This document shows positions 8,585-15,689 of a stretch of 64,000 bases of DNA, one piece after another. Under the pieces are notes generated by a model, which was given only the letters and a program-made list of their open reading frames with translations, made no database searches and was not told the origin of the DNA. Both the position numbers and the translations under genes were made by a program. The DNA is from an uncultured Collinsella sp. (GTDB lineage: Bacteria > Actinomycetota > Coriobacteriia > Coriobacteriales > Coriobacteriaceae): assembly GCA_900545605.1 (NCBI GenBank), contig UQZL01000003.1, positions 50,272-114,271 on the forward strand, given 5' to 3'. How positions within the stretch are numbered: the first letter of the stretch is position 1; every line of letters starts with the position of its first letter.

Positions 8585-10060
8585 GTGTTTGATTCCCTGA
8601 GCGATCGCCTCAACGACACATTTGACCGCCTGCGCGGCAAGGGCAAGCTGACCGAGGCCGATATTACTTCGGCCATGCGCGATATTCGCATGGCGCTGCT
8701 CGAGGCCGACGTTAACTTTAAGGTCGTCAAGGAGTTCGTCGCCAAGACCAAGGAGCGCTGCATGACCGCCGAGGTCATGGAGTCGCTGTCGCCGGCGCAA
8801 AACGTCGTCAAGATCGTGCTCGACGAGCTCACCGAGATGCTTGGCTCAACCGAGAGCAAGCTCGTCTTTAGCAATCGCATTCCCAATGTCATCATGCTCG
8901 TGGGCCTGCAGGGCTCCGGTAAGACCACGGCGGCCGTAAAGCTGGCCTACCTGCTCAAGAAGCAGGGCCGCTCACCGCTGCTCGCCGCGTGCGACGTCTA
9001 CCGTCCCGCCGCTGCCGACCAGCTGGCCACGCTTGGCGGAGAGATTGGCGTGCCGGTCTTCCGTGGCGATGGCGAGCACCCGGTTGACATCGCCAAGGGC
9101 GCCATTCAGGAGGCCGTTGACCACCTGCGTGACGTGGTCATCGTCGATACCGCCGGTCGTTTGCAGATCGACGAGCAGATGATGCAGGAGGCCGTGGACA
9201 TCAAGAAGGCCGTCAAGCCCGATCAGGTGCTGATGGTCGTCGATGCCATGACCGGCCAGGACATCGTCAACGTCGTCTCGACCTTCGCCGAGCGCACCGA
9301 CTTTGACGGCGTGATCATCTCCAAGCTCGACGGCGACGCCCGTGGCGGCGGCGCGCTTTCCGTGCGCCAGGTGACCGGCAAGCCCATCAAGTTTGTTAGC
9401 ATGGGCGAGAAACCCGATTCGCTGGAGCCGTTCTATCCCGACCGCATGGCCAAGCGCATCTTGGGCATGGGCGATGTTGTCGGCATCATCGAGAAGGCCC
9501 AGGAGGCAGCCGACGCCGAGCAGCTCGAGGCTGCCGAGCGCATGCTGCGCGAGGGCTTTACCATGAACGACATGCTCGACCAGATGAAGGCCGTCAAGAA
9601 GATGGGCGGCATGAAGGGCATTCTGGGCATGCTCCCCGGTGGCCAGCGTGCGCTTAACCAGATGGGTGGCAACCTGGACGAAGGTATCTTCGATAAGAAC
9701 GAGGCCATCATCATGTCGATGACCAAGGAGGAGCGCCTTCGCCCCTCCATCATCAACGGCCAGCGCCGTGCCCGCATCGCCAAGGGCGCCGGCGTGACCC
9801 CCACCGAGGTCAATAGCCTTATGAAGCAGTGGGGCGAGATGAACAAGATGATGGGCCGCATGCGCACGATGGCCAATCAGGCACAGGCCGGCGGCAAGAA
9901 GGGCAAGAAGGGTAAGAAGGGCAAAAAGATGCGCATGCCCAATATTCCCGGTCTGGATGCCATGGGGCTGGGCGGCATGGGCAGCCTGGGAACGGGCGGC
10001 CCCAAGTCCGATATGGACCTGCTGCGCCAGATGGAAGCGCAGATGCGCAACAAGAAGTAA
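8585..10060 (+). CDS. ffh: Signal recognition particle protein Ffh (SRP54)
   Basis: Ffh binds 4.5S RNA and signal sequences of membrane proteins as they leave the ribosome. The 491-residue protein has the N and G domains with GLQGSGKT (residues 107-114), DTAGRL and SKLDGDARGG, then the methionine-rich M domain with several M-rich helices. A Lys/Gly-rich stretch (GGKKGKKGKKGKK) precedes the final PNIPGLDAMG tail. The GTG start at 8585 follows AAGGAG at 8573-8578, which overlaps the ftsY stop. A strong terminator ends the operon. Confidence 0.97.
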   Translation: MFDSLSDRLNDTFDRLRGKGKLTEADITSAMRDIRMALLEADVNFKVVKEFVAKTKERCMTAEVMESLSPAQNVVKIVLDELTEMLGSTESKLVFSNRIPNVIMLVGLQGSGKTTAAVKLAYLLKKQGRSPLLAACDVYRPAAADQLATLGGEIGVPVFRGDGEHPVDIAKGAIQEAVDHLRDVVIVDTAGRLQIDEQMMQEAVDIKKAVKPDQVLMVVDAMTGQDIVNVVSTFAERTDFDGVIISKLDGDARGGGALSVRQVTGKPIKFVSMGEKPDSLEPFYPDRMAKRILGMGDVVGIIEKAQEAADAEQLEAAERMLREGFTMNDMLDQMKAVKKMGGMKGILGMLPGGQRALNQMGGNLDEGIFDKNEAIIMSMTKEERLRPSIINGQRRARIAKGAGVTPTEVNSLMKQWGEMNKMMGRMRTMANQAQAGGKKGKKGKKGKKMRMPNIPGLDAMGLGGMGSLGTGGPKSDMDLLRQMEAQMRNKK

Positions 10061-10080
10061 CGACTAGTTGAGTCGTGTAT

Positions 10081-10125
10081 GGCGAAGGCCGCCTGGATGG
10101 TATTCCAGGCGGCCTTCGCCGTTTG
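10081..10125 (+). terminator. Strong intrinsic terminator after ffh
   Basis: A perfect 17-base stem (10081-10097 with 10104-10120, arms beginning GGCGAAGGCC) around a six-base loop TGGTAT is followed by GTTTGTT. It closes the coaD-to-ffh region and faces the end of the minus-strand regulator gene. Confidence 0.85.
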
Positions 10126-10176
10126 TTCGCTGGTTGTCGCACGCGTGGAAGCGCGTTCTCGACGAGGTGCTTGCCG

Positions 10177-10941
10177 CTAGTGGCAGCCGCAGCCTTCGTG
10201 CCCGTCATGGTCGTGGTGACCGTGGCAGCCGCAGGACTCGCCATGCTCGTGGATGTGCTCGTGATCATGTCCATGGCAGTCGCAGGTGGCCTCGCCGTTC
10301 TGTGCGAGCGTGCCGGCAATGAGGGCCTCGACGCAGGCATCGCAGCTGCCCTGGGCGCCCGCATAGACCGTGATGCCGGCTTGGGCAAGCGCGTTGATAG
10401 CGCCGCCGCCGATACCGCCGCAAATGAGCGTGTCAACGCCACCGTTGGCAAGCAGGCCCGCCAAGGCGCCGTGGCCGGTGCCGCCGGTGCCTACGACCTG
10501 CTCGTTGAGCACCTTGCCATCCTGGATGTCGTAGATCTTGAACTGCTCGCTGCGGCCAAAGTGCATAAAGATGTTGCCGTTGTCGTACGTCGTTGCCACC
10601 CTCATGGTGTCGACCTCCTTTGCTGGCCATGCGGCCGTTGTCGTGGTGATGGGGGAGTATGTGATATTGCCGCCCTCGATAACGAGCGCCCGTCCGTTGA
10701 CCAGCGCATCGGCCACCTTGCGATGCGCGCGGCTGCAAATGGCCGCCACCGTTGCGCGGGCGATGCCCATCTGCTGGGCGACCGCCTCTTGGTTGAGACC
10801 CTCCAGGTCGCACAGGCGCAGCACCTCAAGCTCGTCGACGGTCATGTCGATGGCATCACCGCTGGCCAGGCCATCGGGGGTAAAGCCGCGGTATTCGGGG
10901 ATGATCCCGACGCGGCGCAGTTTTTCGCGTCTTCCTGCCAT
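10177..10941 (-). CDS. DUF134 DNA-binding domain fused to a NifX/NifB-like domain with a His/Cys-rich tail
   Basis: The 254-residue protein has three parts. Residues 1-100 form a DUF134 domain with a sigma-region-4-like helix-turn-helix (LNQEAVAQQMGIARATVAAI). Residues about 113-225 form a dinitrogenase iron-molybdenum cofactor (NifX/NifB-type) domain with GRSEQFKIYDI and the glycine-rich CGGIGGGAINAL. Residues 229-254 are almost only His, Cys, Asp, Glu and Gly (for example CDCHGHDHEHIHEHG). The design suggests a regulator that senses a metal or an iron-sulfur species, but no ligand is proven. The start at 10941 has GGAG six bases ahead; the ATG at 10968 lies inside a palindrome. Two TGACATATGTCA-type palindromes just upstream may be its own operators. 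thyA is divergent. Confidence 0.85.
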   Translation of the reverse strand: MAGRREKLRRVGIIPEYRGFTPDGLASGDAIDMTVDELEVLRLCDLEGLNQEAVAQQMGIARATVAAICSRAHRKVADALVNGRALVIEGGNITYSPITTTTAAWPAKEVDTMRVATTYDNGNIFMHFGRSEQFKIYDIQDGKVLNEQVVGTGGTGHGALAGLLANGGVDTLICGGIGGGAINALAQAGITVYAGAQGSCDACVEALIAGTLAQNGEATCDCHGHDHEHIHEHGESCGCHGHHDHDGHEGCGCH

Positions 10942-10955
10942 GCGCACTCCAAATC

Positions 10956-10967
10956 TGACATATGTCA
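10956..10967. promoter_or_regulatory. Palindromic operator candidate 1 (TGACATATGTCA)
   Basis: This perfect 12-base palindrome lies 14 bases upstream of the start of the DUF134-NifX gene, where a repressor would block its transcription. A near copy lies 53 bases away, centre to centre. The pairing suggests a cooperatively binding dimeric regulator, most simply the DUF134 protein itself. Confidence 0.6.
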
Positions 10968-11005
10968 ATAATAGAATAGCGAACGTGCGGATTTGCGCAA
11001 GGAAT

Positions 11006-11025
11006 TTCTGGCATATGTCAGAAAA
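11006..11025. promoter_or_regulatory. Palindromic operator candidate 2
   Basis: TTTCTGGCATATGTCAGAAA is a 20-base palindrome with a single mismatched pair and shares the CATATGTCA core with the site at 10956. It lies between the divergent DUF134 and thyA genes, about 80 bases before the thyA start, so it could affect either promoter. Confidence 0.6.
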
Positions 11026-11067
11026 TGAGGGCTTATGTTTGGGCTGTGGGGCCGCGCGCGCCTGGGC

Positions 11068-11073
11068 TACAAT
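11068..11073 (+). promoter_or_regulatory. Candidate -10 element for thyA
   Basis: TACAAT lies 35 bases before the thyA start codon, a normal distance for a short leader. No clear -35 is seen at the usual spacing. Confidence 0.35.
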
Positions 11074-11107
11074 AAATCTCGCTTATAGGCGACTGACAGG
11101 AGGGTCA

Positions 11108-11956
11108 ATGAGCAAAGCTGATCAACAGTTTGTAACCATGTGCCGCGATATCTTGGACCATGGCACCACCACCGAGGGCCAAAAGGTCCGCCCGGTGTGG
11201 GAGGACGGCACCCCTGCCTATACCATTAAAAACTTTGGTGTCACGGCGCGCTATGATCTGCGCGAGGAGTTCCCCGCGCTCACCCTGCGTCGTACGGCGC
11301 TTAAGTCTGCCATGGACGAGATTCTGTGGATCTATCAAAAGAAGTCCAATAACGTGCATGACCTCAACAGCCATATCTGGGATGAGTGGGCCGATGAGAC
11401 CGGTTCCATCGGTAAAGCCTACGGCTATCAGATTGGTCAGAAGAGCCATTACGCCGAGGGCGACTTCGACCAGATGGACCGTGTACTGTACGACCTTAAG
11501 CACACGCCGTATAGTCGCCGCATTATGACCAATACGTACGTGTTTAGCGATCTGTCCGAGATGCACCTTTATCCATGCGCCTATAGCGTGACCTATAACG
11601 TGACGCAGCGTCCTCAGGACGACAAGCCGACGCTCAACATGATTCTCAACCAGCGCAGCCAGGACATTTTGGCCGCGAACAACTGGAACGTGTGCCAGTA
11701 CGCCATTTTGCTGATGATGGTCGCGCAGTCGGTCGATATGATTCCCGGTGAGCTGCTGCACGTGATCGCCGACGCCCATATCTATGATCGTCATGTCGAT
11801 ATCGTCCGCGAGCTTATCGAGCGTCCGCAGTTTGCGGCACCCAAGGTAACGCTCAACCCCGATGTGCATGACTTCTATGCGTTTACGACCGATGACCTGA
11901 TCGTCGAGGGCTATGAGCACGGCCCTCAGGTCAAGAACATCCCCATTGCGGTGTAG
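11108..11956 (+). CDS. thyA: Thymidylate synthase
   Basis: ThyA methylates dUMP to dTMP with methylenetetrahydrofolate, releasing dihydrofolate. The 282-residue protein has the folate-enzyme layout: the catalytic cysteine in YPCAYSVTYN (E. coli has PCH at this place), the LNQRSQDILAANNWN phosphate and dUMP-binding segment, and AHIYDRHVDIV near the C-terminus. The start at 11108 has AGGAGG seven bases upstream; an open frame continues further upstream but covers the minus-strand regulator. folA follows at once, so the dihydrofolate made here is recycled by its neighbour. Confidence 0.95.
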   Translation: MSKADQQFVTMCRDILDHGTTTEGQKVRPVWEDGTPAYTIKNFGVTARYDLREEFPALTLRRTALKSAMDEILWIYQKKSNNVHDLNSHIWDEWADETGSIGKAYGYQIGQKSHYAEGDFDQMDRVLYDLKHTPYSRRIMTNTYVFSDLSEMHLYPCAYSVTYNVTQRPQDDKPTLNMILNQRSQDILAANNWNVCQYAILLMMVAQSVDMIPGELLHVIADAHIYDRHVDIVRELIERPQFAAPKVTLNPDVHDFYAFTTDDLIVEGYEHGPQVKNIPIAV

Positions 11957-11965
11957 GTGACGCGC

Positions 11966-12484
11966 ATGACGTGTAAGCTTTCTGCCATCGTCGCCGTGTG
12001 TGACGACTGGGGTATTGGCTGCGAGGGCGATATGGTGGTGTCCAATCGCGCCGATATGCGCCATTTTGTGGCCTGCTCCAAGGGCTGCCCGGTTATCATG
12101 GGACGCAAGACGCTGCTGAGTTTTCCCGGCGGGCGTCCGCTCAAGAACCGCCGCAATATCGTGCTTACGCGCGATATAGGCTTTACCCGCGAGGGCGTCG
12201 ACGTGGTGCATAGCGTTGACGAAGCGCTCGCTGCGGTTGCCGATGAGCCCGTTGCCTGGGTGATCGGTGGCGGCGATGTCTATCGGCAGTTTTTGCCGTA
12301 CTGCGTGGAGGCCGAGGTCACTCATAACCACTGCGTCCATCCCGTGGACACGTACTTTCCCGACTTGGACGCCGATCCCGCGTGGGAGATTGCGCAGCGT
12401 AGCGGGGTCGCGACGATTGCCGCCGGTGAGGGTGACGAGGGCGTCAATTATGAGTTCGTGACGTATCGTCGCATCGAGGCGTAA
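11966..12484 (+). CDS. folA: Dihydrofolate reductase
   Basis: DHFR reduces dihydrofolate to tetrahydrofolate with NADPH. The 172-residue protein has the usual motifs: IVAVCDDWGIGCEGD near the N-terminus (the usual WGIG loop), P-V-I-M-G-R-K-T for NADPH binding, VIGGGDVYRQFLP and the C-terminal YEFVTYRR strand. A GTG at 11957, next to the thyA stop, is also in frame; the ATG at 11966 is preferred because TAGGTGA lies just before it. It forms an operon with thyA. Confidence 0.94.
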   Translation: MTCKLSAIVAVCDDWGIGCEGDMVVSNRADMRHFVACSKGCPVIMGRKTLLSFPGGRPLKNRRNIVLTRDIGFTREGVDVVHSVDEALAAVADEPVAWVIGGGDVYRQFLPYCVEAEVTHNHCVHPVDTYFPDLDADPAWEIAQRSGVATIAAGEGDEGVNYEFVTYRRIEA

Positions 12485-12528
12485 ATCGTCTGGCGTGAAC
12501 GGTATCATCGGGTTGATTGAATGCATGG

Positions 12529-12552
12529 GGCGGCGCTTAGCGTCGCCTCGTT
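12529..12552 (+). terminator. Weak terminator after folA
   Basis: GGCGGCGC pairs with GCGTCGCC around a TTA loop (one G-T pair), followed by TCGTTT. The T-run is poor, so termination is probably partial. Confidence 0.4.
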
Positions 12553-12561
12553 TGGTATAGA
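12553..12561 (+). promoter_or_regulatory. Extended -10 promoter for the RNA methyltransferase gene
   Basis: TGGTATAGA fits an extended -10 element. If used, transcription would begin near 12568, after the in-frame ATG at 12561, which supports the later start at 12594. Confidence 0.4.
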
Positions 12562-12593
12562 TGTGCTGTAAAGAAGGGTACAGGCTGGCTGCT

Positions 12594-13508
12594 ATGACTG
12601 ATGCCGTTGAGGTGCTGCGAATCGATTCGCTCGAGGACGAGCAGCTCGATGCTTACGTGCGACTGACCGAGCGTGAGCTTCGCTGCGTGCTGGAGCCGCA
12701 GAAGGGCATTTTTATCGCCGAGAGTGCCAAGGTCATCGAGCGTGCGGTTCGCGCCGGATACGAGCCGGTGAGCTTTCTTTTAGGCGAGCGCTGGCTCGAC
12801 CAGATGATGCCGCTGTTTGACCAGCTTGTCGTGCGCGAGGGAGCGGGTCCGGTTCCCGTGTTCGTGGCTTCCATGGAGCTCATGGAGCAGTTGACGGGCT
12901 TTAACGTGACGCGCGGCGCGCTGGCGGCGTTCCGTCGCCCGCGTCAGATTCCGGTTGATGAGTTCTTGGGCGGCGTCGTCGAGGCGGCGGGGGATCGTCC
13001 GGTGCGCGTGTGCGTGCTTGAGGGTATTGTCGATCACACCAATGTTGGCGCGATTTTCCGCTCGGCTGCCGCATTGAACGTTGACGGTATTTTGGTCAGC
13101 CCGACGTGCTGCGACCCGCTGTACCGTCGCTCGGCCCGCGTGAGCATGGGCACCGTGTTTCAGGTGCCGTGGACGCGCATTGGCAGCGAGGCTCGTGTGT
13201 GGCCGCATGATGGCCTGGCGGTACTGCACGATGCCGGTTTTTCGTGTGCCGCTATGGCGTTGACGGACGATTCCGTATCGCTGGACGATCCCGTGCTGCA
13301 GGAGATTGACCGCTTGGCAATCTTTATGGGTACCGAGGGTGCCGGCTTGGGCGCTAAGACCATTGCCGGCTGTGACCACGCGGTGCGCATTCCGATGGCG
13401 CACGGGGTCGATTCGCTTAACGTGGCCGCGGCGAGCGCCGTCGCCTTTTGGCAGCTGTGCCCGCACGTGAGCAATGAGTATCACTACCAGCCGGGTTTGT
13501 ATCACTAG
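12594..13508 (+). CDS. TrmH/SpoU-family RNA 2'-O-methyltransferase
   Basis: This is a SPOUT-class enzyme that would transfer a methyl group from S-adenosylmethionine to a ribose in rRNA or tRNA. The 304-residue protein has an N-terminal substrate-binding domain (residues 1-120) and the C-terminal knotted domain with three typical motifs: EGIVDHTNVGAIFRSAAAL, IFMGTEGAGLG and IPMAHGVDSLNVAAASAVAFW. The exact RNA target cannot be told from the sequence. The start is uncertain: 12594 is used here, but an ATG at 12561 is also in frame and neither has a strong ribosome binding site. Confidence 0.88.
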   Translation: MTDAVEVLRIDSLEDEQLDAYVRLTERELRCVLEPQKGIFIAESAKVIERAVRAGYEPVSFLLGERWLDQMMPLFDQLVVREGAGPVPVFVASMELMEQLTGFNVTRGALAAFRRPRQIPVDEFLGGVVEAAGDRPVRVCVLEGIVDHTNVGAIFRSAAALNVDGILVSPTCCDPLYRRSARVSMGTVFQVPWTRIGSEARVWPHDGLAVLHDAGFSCAAMALTDDSVSLDDPVLQEIDRLAIFMGTEGAGLGAKTIAGCDHAVRIPMAHGVDSLNVAAASAVAFWQLCPHVSNEYHYQPGLYH

Positions 13509-13561
13509 GCAGTTTTCCGCACCGCGCTCTAATTCGGGGCGTTTCGGTCGCCGCCAGTCGG

Positions 13562-13570
13562 TGCTAAGCT
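13562..13570 (+). promoter_or_regulatory. Extended -10 promoter for the MATE gene
   Basis: TGCTAAGCT fits an extended -10 element, about 63 bases before the GTG start of the transporter gene. Confidence 0.4.
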
Positions 13571-13632
13571 AGTATTGGCTTTGGTCTTAAATTGCCGTTA
13601 TGTTGTTTGACGTATGCTGGCGGGGAGGGCGT

Positions 13633-14982
13633 GTGGCTAAGAAATCTACGGCTATCGATGTAACGCAGGGTGTCATTTGGCAACAGCTGCTGTCGCTGTG
13701 CGTTCCCATCTTTTTTAGTTCGTTTTTTCAGCAGGCCTACACGCTTATCGGTACGTATATCGTTGGCCAGTTTGGCGGCAAGCTCGCGCTGGGTGGCATT
13801 CAAGCCACGATGGTGCTCACCGAGCTCTGCATTGGCTTTTGCGTTGGCGTCGGCGCCGGCTGCGCGGTCATTACCGGTCAGTATTTTGGCCAGCACGATG
13901 ATGAGCGACTGAGTCGTTCGGTCCATACAGCCATGACGCTCGCGCTGGTGGGCGGTATCGCTTTCTCGATTCTTGGCATAGTGTTCGTTGAGCCCATGCT
14001 GGTGCTTATGAACACGCCGCATGAACTATTGGCCGAGGGTGTGGCCTATGCTCGCTGTTATTTTGCCGCGATGGTTGCGGCGCTGCTGCTGAATATGGGA
14101 ACCGCACTGCTGCGTGCCGTGGGCGACACGCGCGGGCCCGCCGTGATCATTGCCTCTGGCTGCCTTGTTAACGTGGTGCTGGATATCATCTTTGTCGCTG
14201 TGTTGCATATGGAGGCGCTGGGCTGCGGCATCGCAGTGGCGCTGACCATTTGCTCCAATGCAACGATTATCGTGTTGCGCATGATGCGCGCTCCGAGTGC
14301 ATGGCGTCTTTCGCTGTCTAAGCTCGGTATCGATCGCGGTATTTGCAAGAGTATGATCTCGTGTGGTCTGCCACTCGGTTTTCAATCGGCTGCCTATTCG
14401 ATCTCGAACGTGCTGATCCAGGTGTCGGTTAATTCGTTTGGCGCCGATGTCACGACTGCTTGGGGTCTATCTGGGCGCCTGGATGGCATTATCTGGATGG
14501 TGACCGAGGCGCTCGGCGTATCGATCACTACGTTCTCGGCGCAGAACTTTGGCGCGCGCAACTACGAGCGCATGCGCAAGGGCTACCATACGTCGCTCGT
14601 GCTGTCGTTTATGCTCATTGGTGGCCTGTCTGCCGTGCTGCTGGTGTTCTCGGGTCCGTTGTCGCGTCTGTTTGTCGACGATGCTTCGATTTCGGCGTAC
14701 ACCACGACGATTCTTCATTTCATCGCGCCGTTTTACGCGATCTTCTCGATTATCGAAAACGCGTCGGGCTCCATTCGCGGTGCCGGCGTGAGCTTGCAGC
14801 CCATGCTGCTCACGATTTTTGGCACTGTCGTGCTCAGGGTGATCTGGGTGTTTGCGATTATGCCGTTCGATCCGTCGCTTGAGCACCTGCTGCTGGTTTA
14901 CCCCGTAACCTGGCTCATCACCGCAACCATGTTCACCATCTACCACCACAGCGGCAACTGGCTAGCCCGCGCCACCGCCTAG
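13633..14982 (+). CDS. MATE family efflux transporter
   Basis: MATE proteins export drugs or metabolites in exchange for sodium ions or protons. The 449-residue protein has about twelve hydrophobic segments arranged as two similar halves, each opening with a Q-Q/F-Q-S-A-type helix (WQQLLSLCVPIFFSSFFQQAYTLI near residue 14, and LPLGFQSAAYSISNVLIQVSVNSFG in the middle). The GTG at 13633 is chosen because GGGAGG lies just before it and it gives a short N-terminus; an ATG at 13600 is also in frame. No neighbour points to a substrate. Confidence 0.88.
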   Translation: MAKKSTAIDVTQGVIWQQLLSLCVPIFFSSFFQQAYTLIGTYIVGQFGGKLALGGIQATMVLTELCIGFCVGVGAGCAVITGQYFGQHDDERLSRSVHTAMTLALVGGIAFSILGIVFVEPMLVLMNTPHELLAEGVAYARCYFAAMVAALLLNMGTALLRAVGDTRGPAVIIASGCLVNVVLDIIFVAVLHMEALGCGIAVALTICSNATIIVLRMMRAPSAWRLSLSKLGIDRGICKSMISCGLPLGFQSAAYSISNVLIQVSVNSFGADVTTAWGLSGRLDGIIWMVTEALGVSITTFSAQNFGARNYERMRKGYHTSLVLSFMLIGGLSAVLLVFSGPLSRLFVDDASISAYTTTILHFIAPFYAIFSIIENASGSIRGAGVSLQPMLLTIFGTVVLRVIWVFAIMPFDPSLEHLLLVYPVTWLITATMFTIYHHSGNWLARATA

Positions 14983-15005
14983 CTCATCCGTCGGATACCC
15001 CTGAT

Positions 15006-15074
15006 AAGTTGCGGTGAAATAGTTCCTGAAAAGCCCTTGCGGACCGTCAAACAAGTACTATTCCACCGCAACTT
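15006..15074. repeat. 69-base dispersed palindromic element, copy A
   Basis: The 17-base arms AAGTTGCGGTGAAATAG (15006-15022) and CTATTCCACCGCAACTT (15058-15074) pair with one wobble. A second element with the same arms and exactly the same total length lies at 48846-48914, while the inner sequence differs. It lies in the gap between two convergent genes, a typical place for REP-like or miniature mobile elements. Confidence 0.85.
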
Positions 15075-15111
15075 CCTTATGAGCTGTAGGTGTTGGCGGA
15101 AAACGAATCAA

Positions 15112-15597
15112 TTAGTATTCGATGCCTTGGCGGGCTAGGAGGCCTTCGTCGAAGTAGTGTTTGATGGGACGCATTTCGGTGACTAAGTCCGCGAGGTCGG
15201 CCAACGGCAGCAGCCCGCGGCCGGTGAGCACGAGTTCCGTGGTGGCGGGCTTTATCGCGATCAGCGCTTCGACATCCTCGCGTGTCACGAAGCCGCGGCG
15301 CATAGCCTCGCCGAGTTCGTCCAAAATCAGAACGTCGACCTGTGATATCTGCTCGTGTGCTAGCTTCAGAATCTGTGCCGCGCAGGCCTCGGGCGTGTCG
15401 CGGTCGGCTTGTACGATGCGCAGACCCAAACGGGGCGCCGCATCATGCTCGGCGCAGTGCAGTTTCTTGGCAAACTGCAGCCTAAGAACGTCGAGCCCGT
15501 AGCCCGTCGCGCGCAGCGCGAGCCCCAGCGCAGCCGTCGTCTTGCCCTTGCCGTCGCCTGTATAGATTTGAACCTTGCCGACTTACAGTGATGCCAT
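15112..15597 (-). pseudogene. cobO: Cob(I)alamin adenosyltransferase with an early stop codon
   Basis: The frame encodes a complete CobO/BtuR-type enzyme (transfer of adenosyl from ATP to cobalamin or cobyrinic acid diamide): P-loop YTGDGKGKTTAALGLALRAT, then the conserved LDELGEAM and LVLTGRG motifs, ending near GIEY. Translation would begin at the ATG at 15597, which has an AAAGGA upstream, but the fifth codon is TAA (15583-15585): M-A-S-L-stop-V-G-K-V-Q. No ATG, GTG or TTG follows before 15429, which lies after the P-loop. The gene is otherwise intact, so this looks like one recent point mutation, an unusual non-standard start or a sequencing error. Confidence 0.75.
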
Positions 15598-15689
15598 CTC
15601 TGTCCTTTCGTGCCCGGCGTCGGTTTATCGTCGCTCGGGTTGGGTATTCTAGAAACCATTATCAACCCCAGTAGATGGAGTTCAAGCAG

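Noticed and set aside
10075..10971. A 298-codon plus-strand frame opposite the DUF134-NifX gene
   Set aside because: The minus strand carries the recognisable domains and the ribosome binding site; the plus frame is low-complexity Ala/Val and runs through the ffh terminator.
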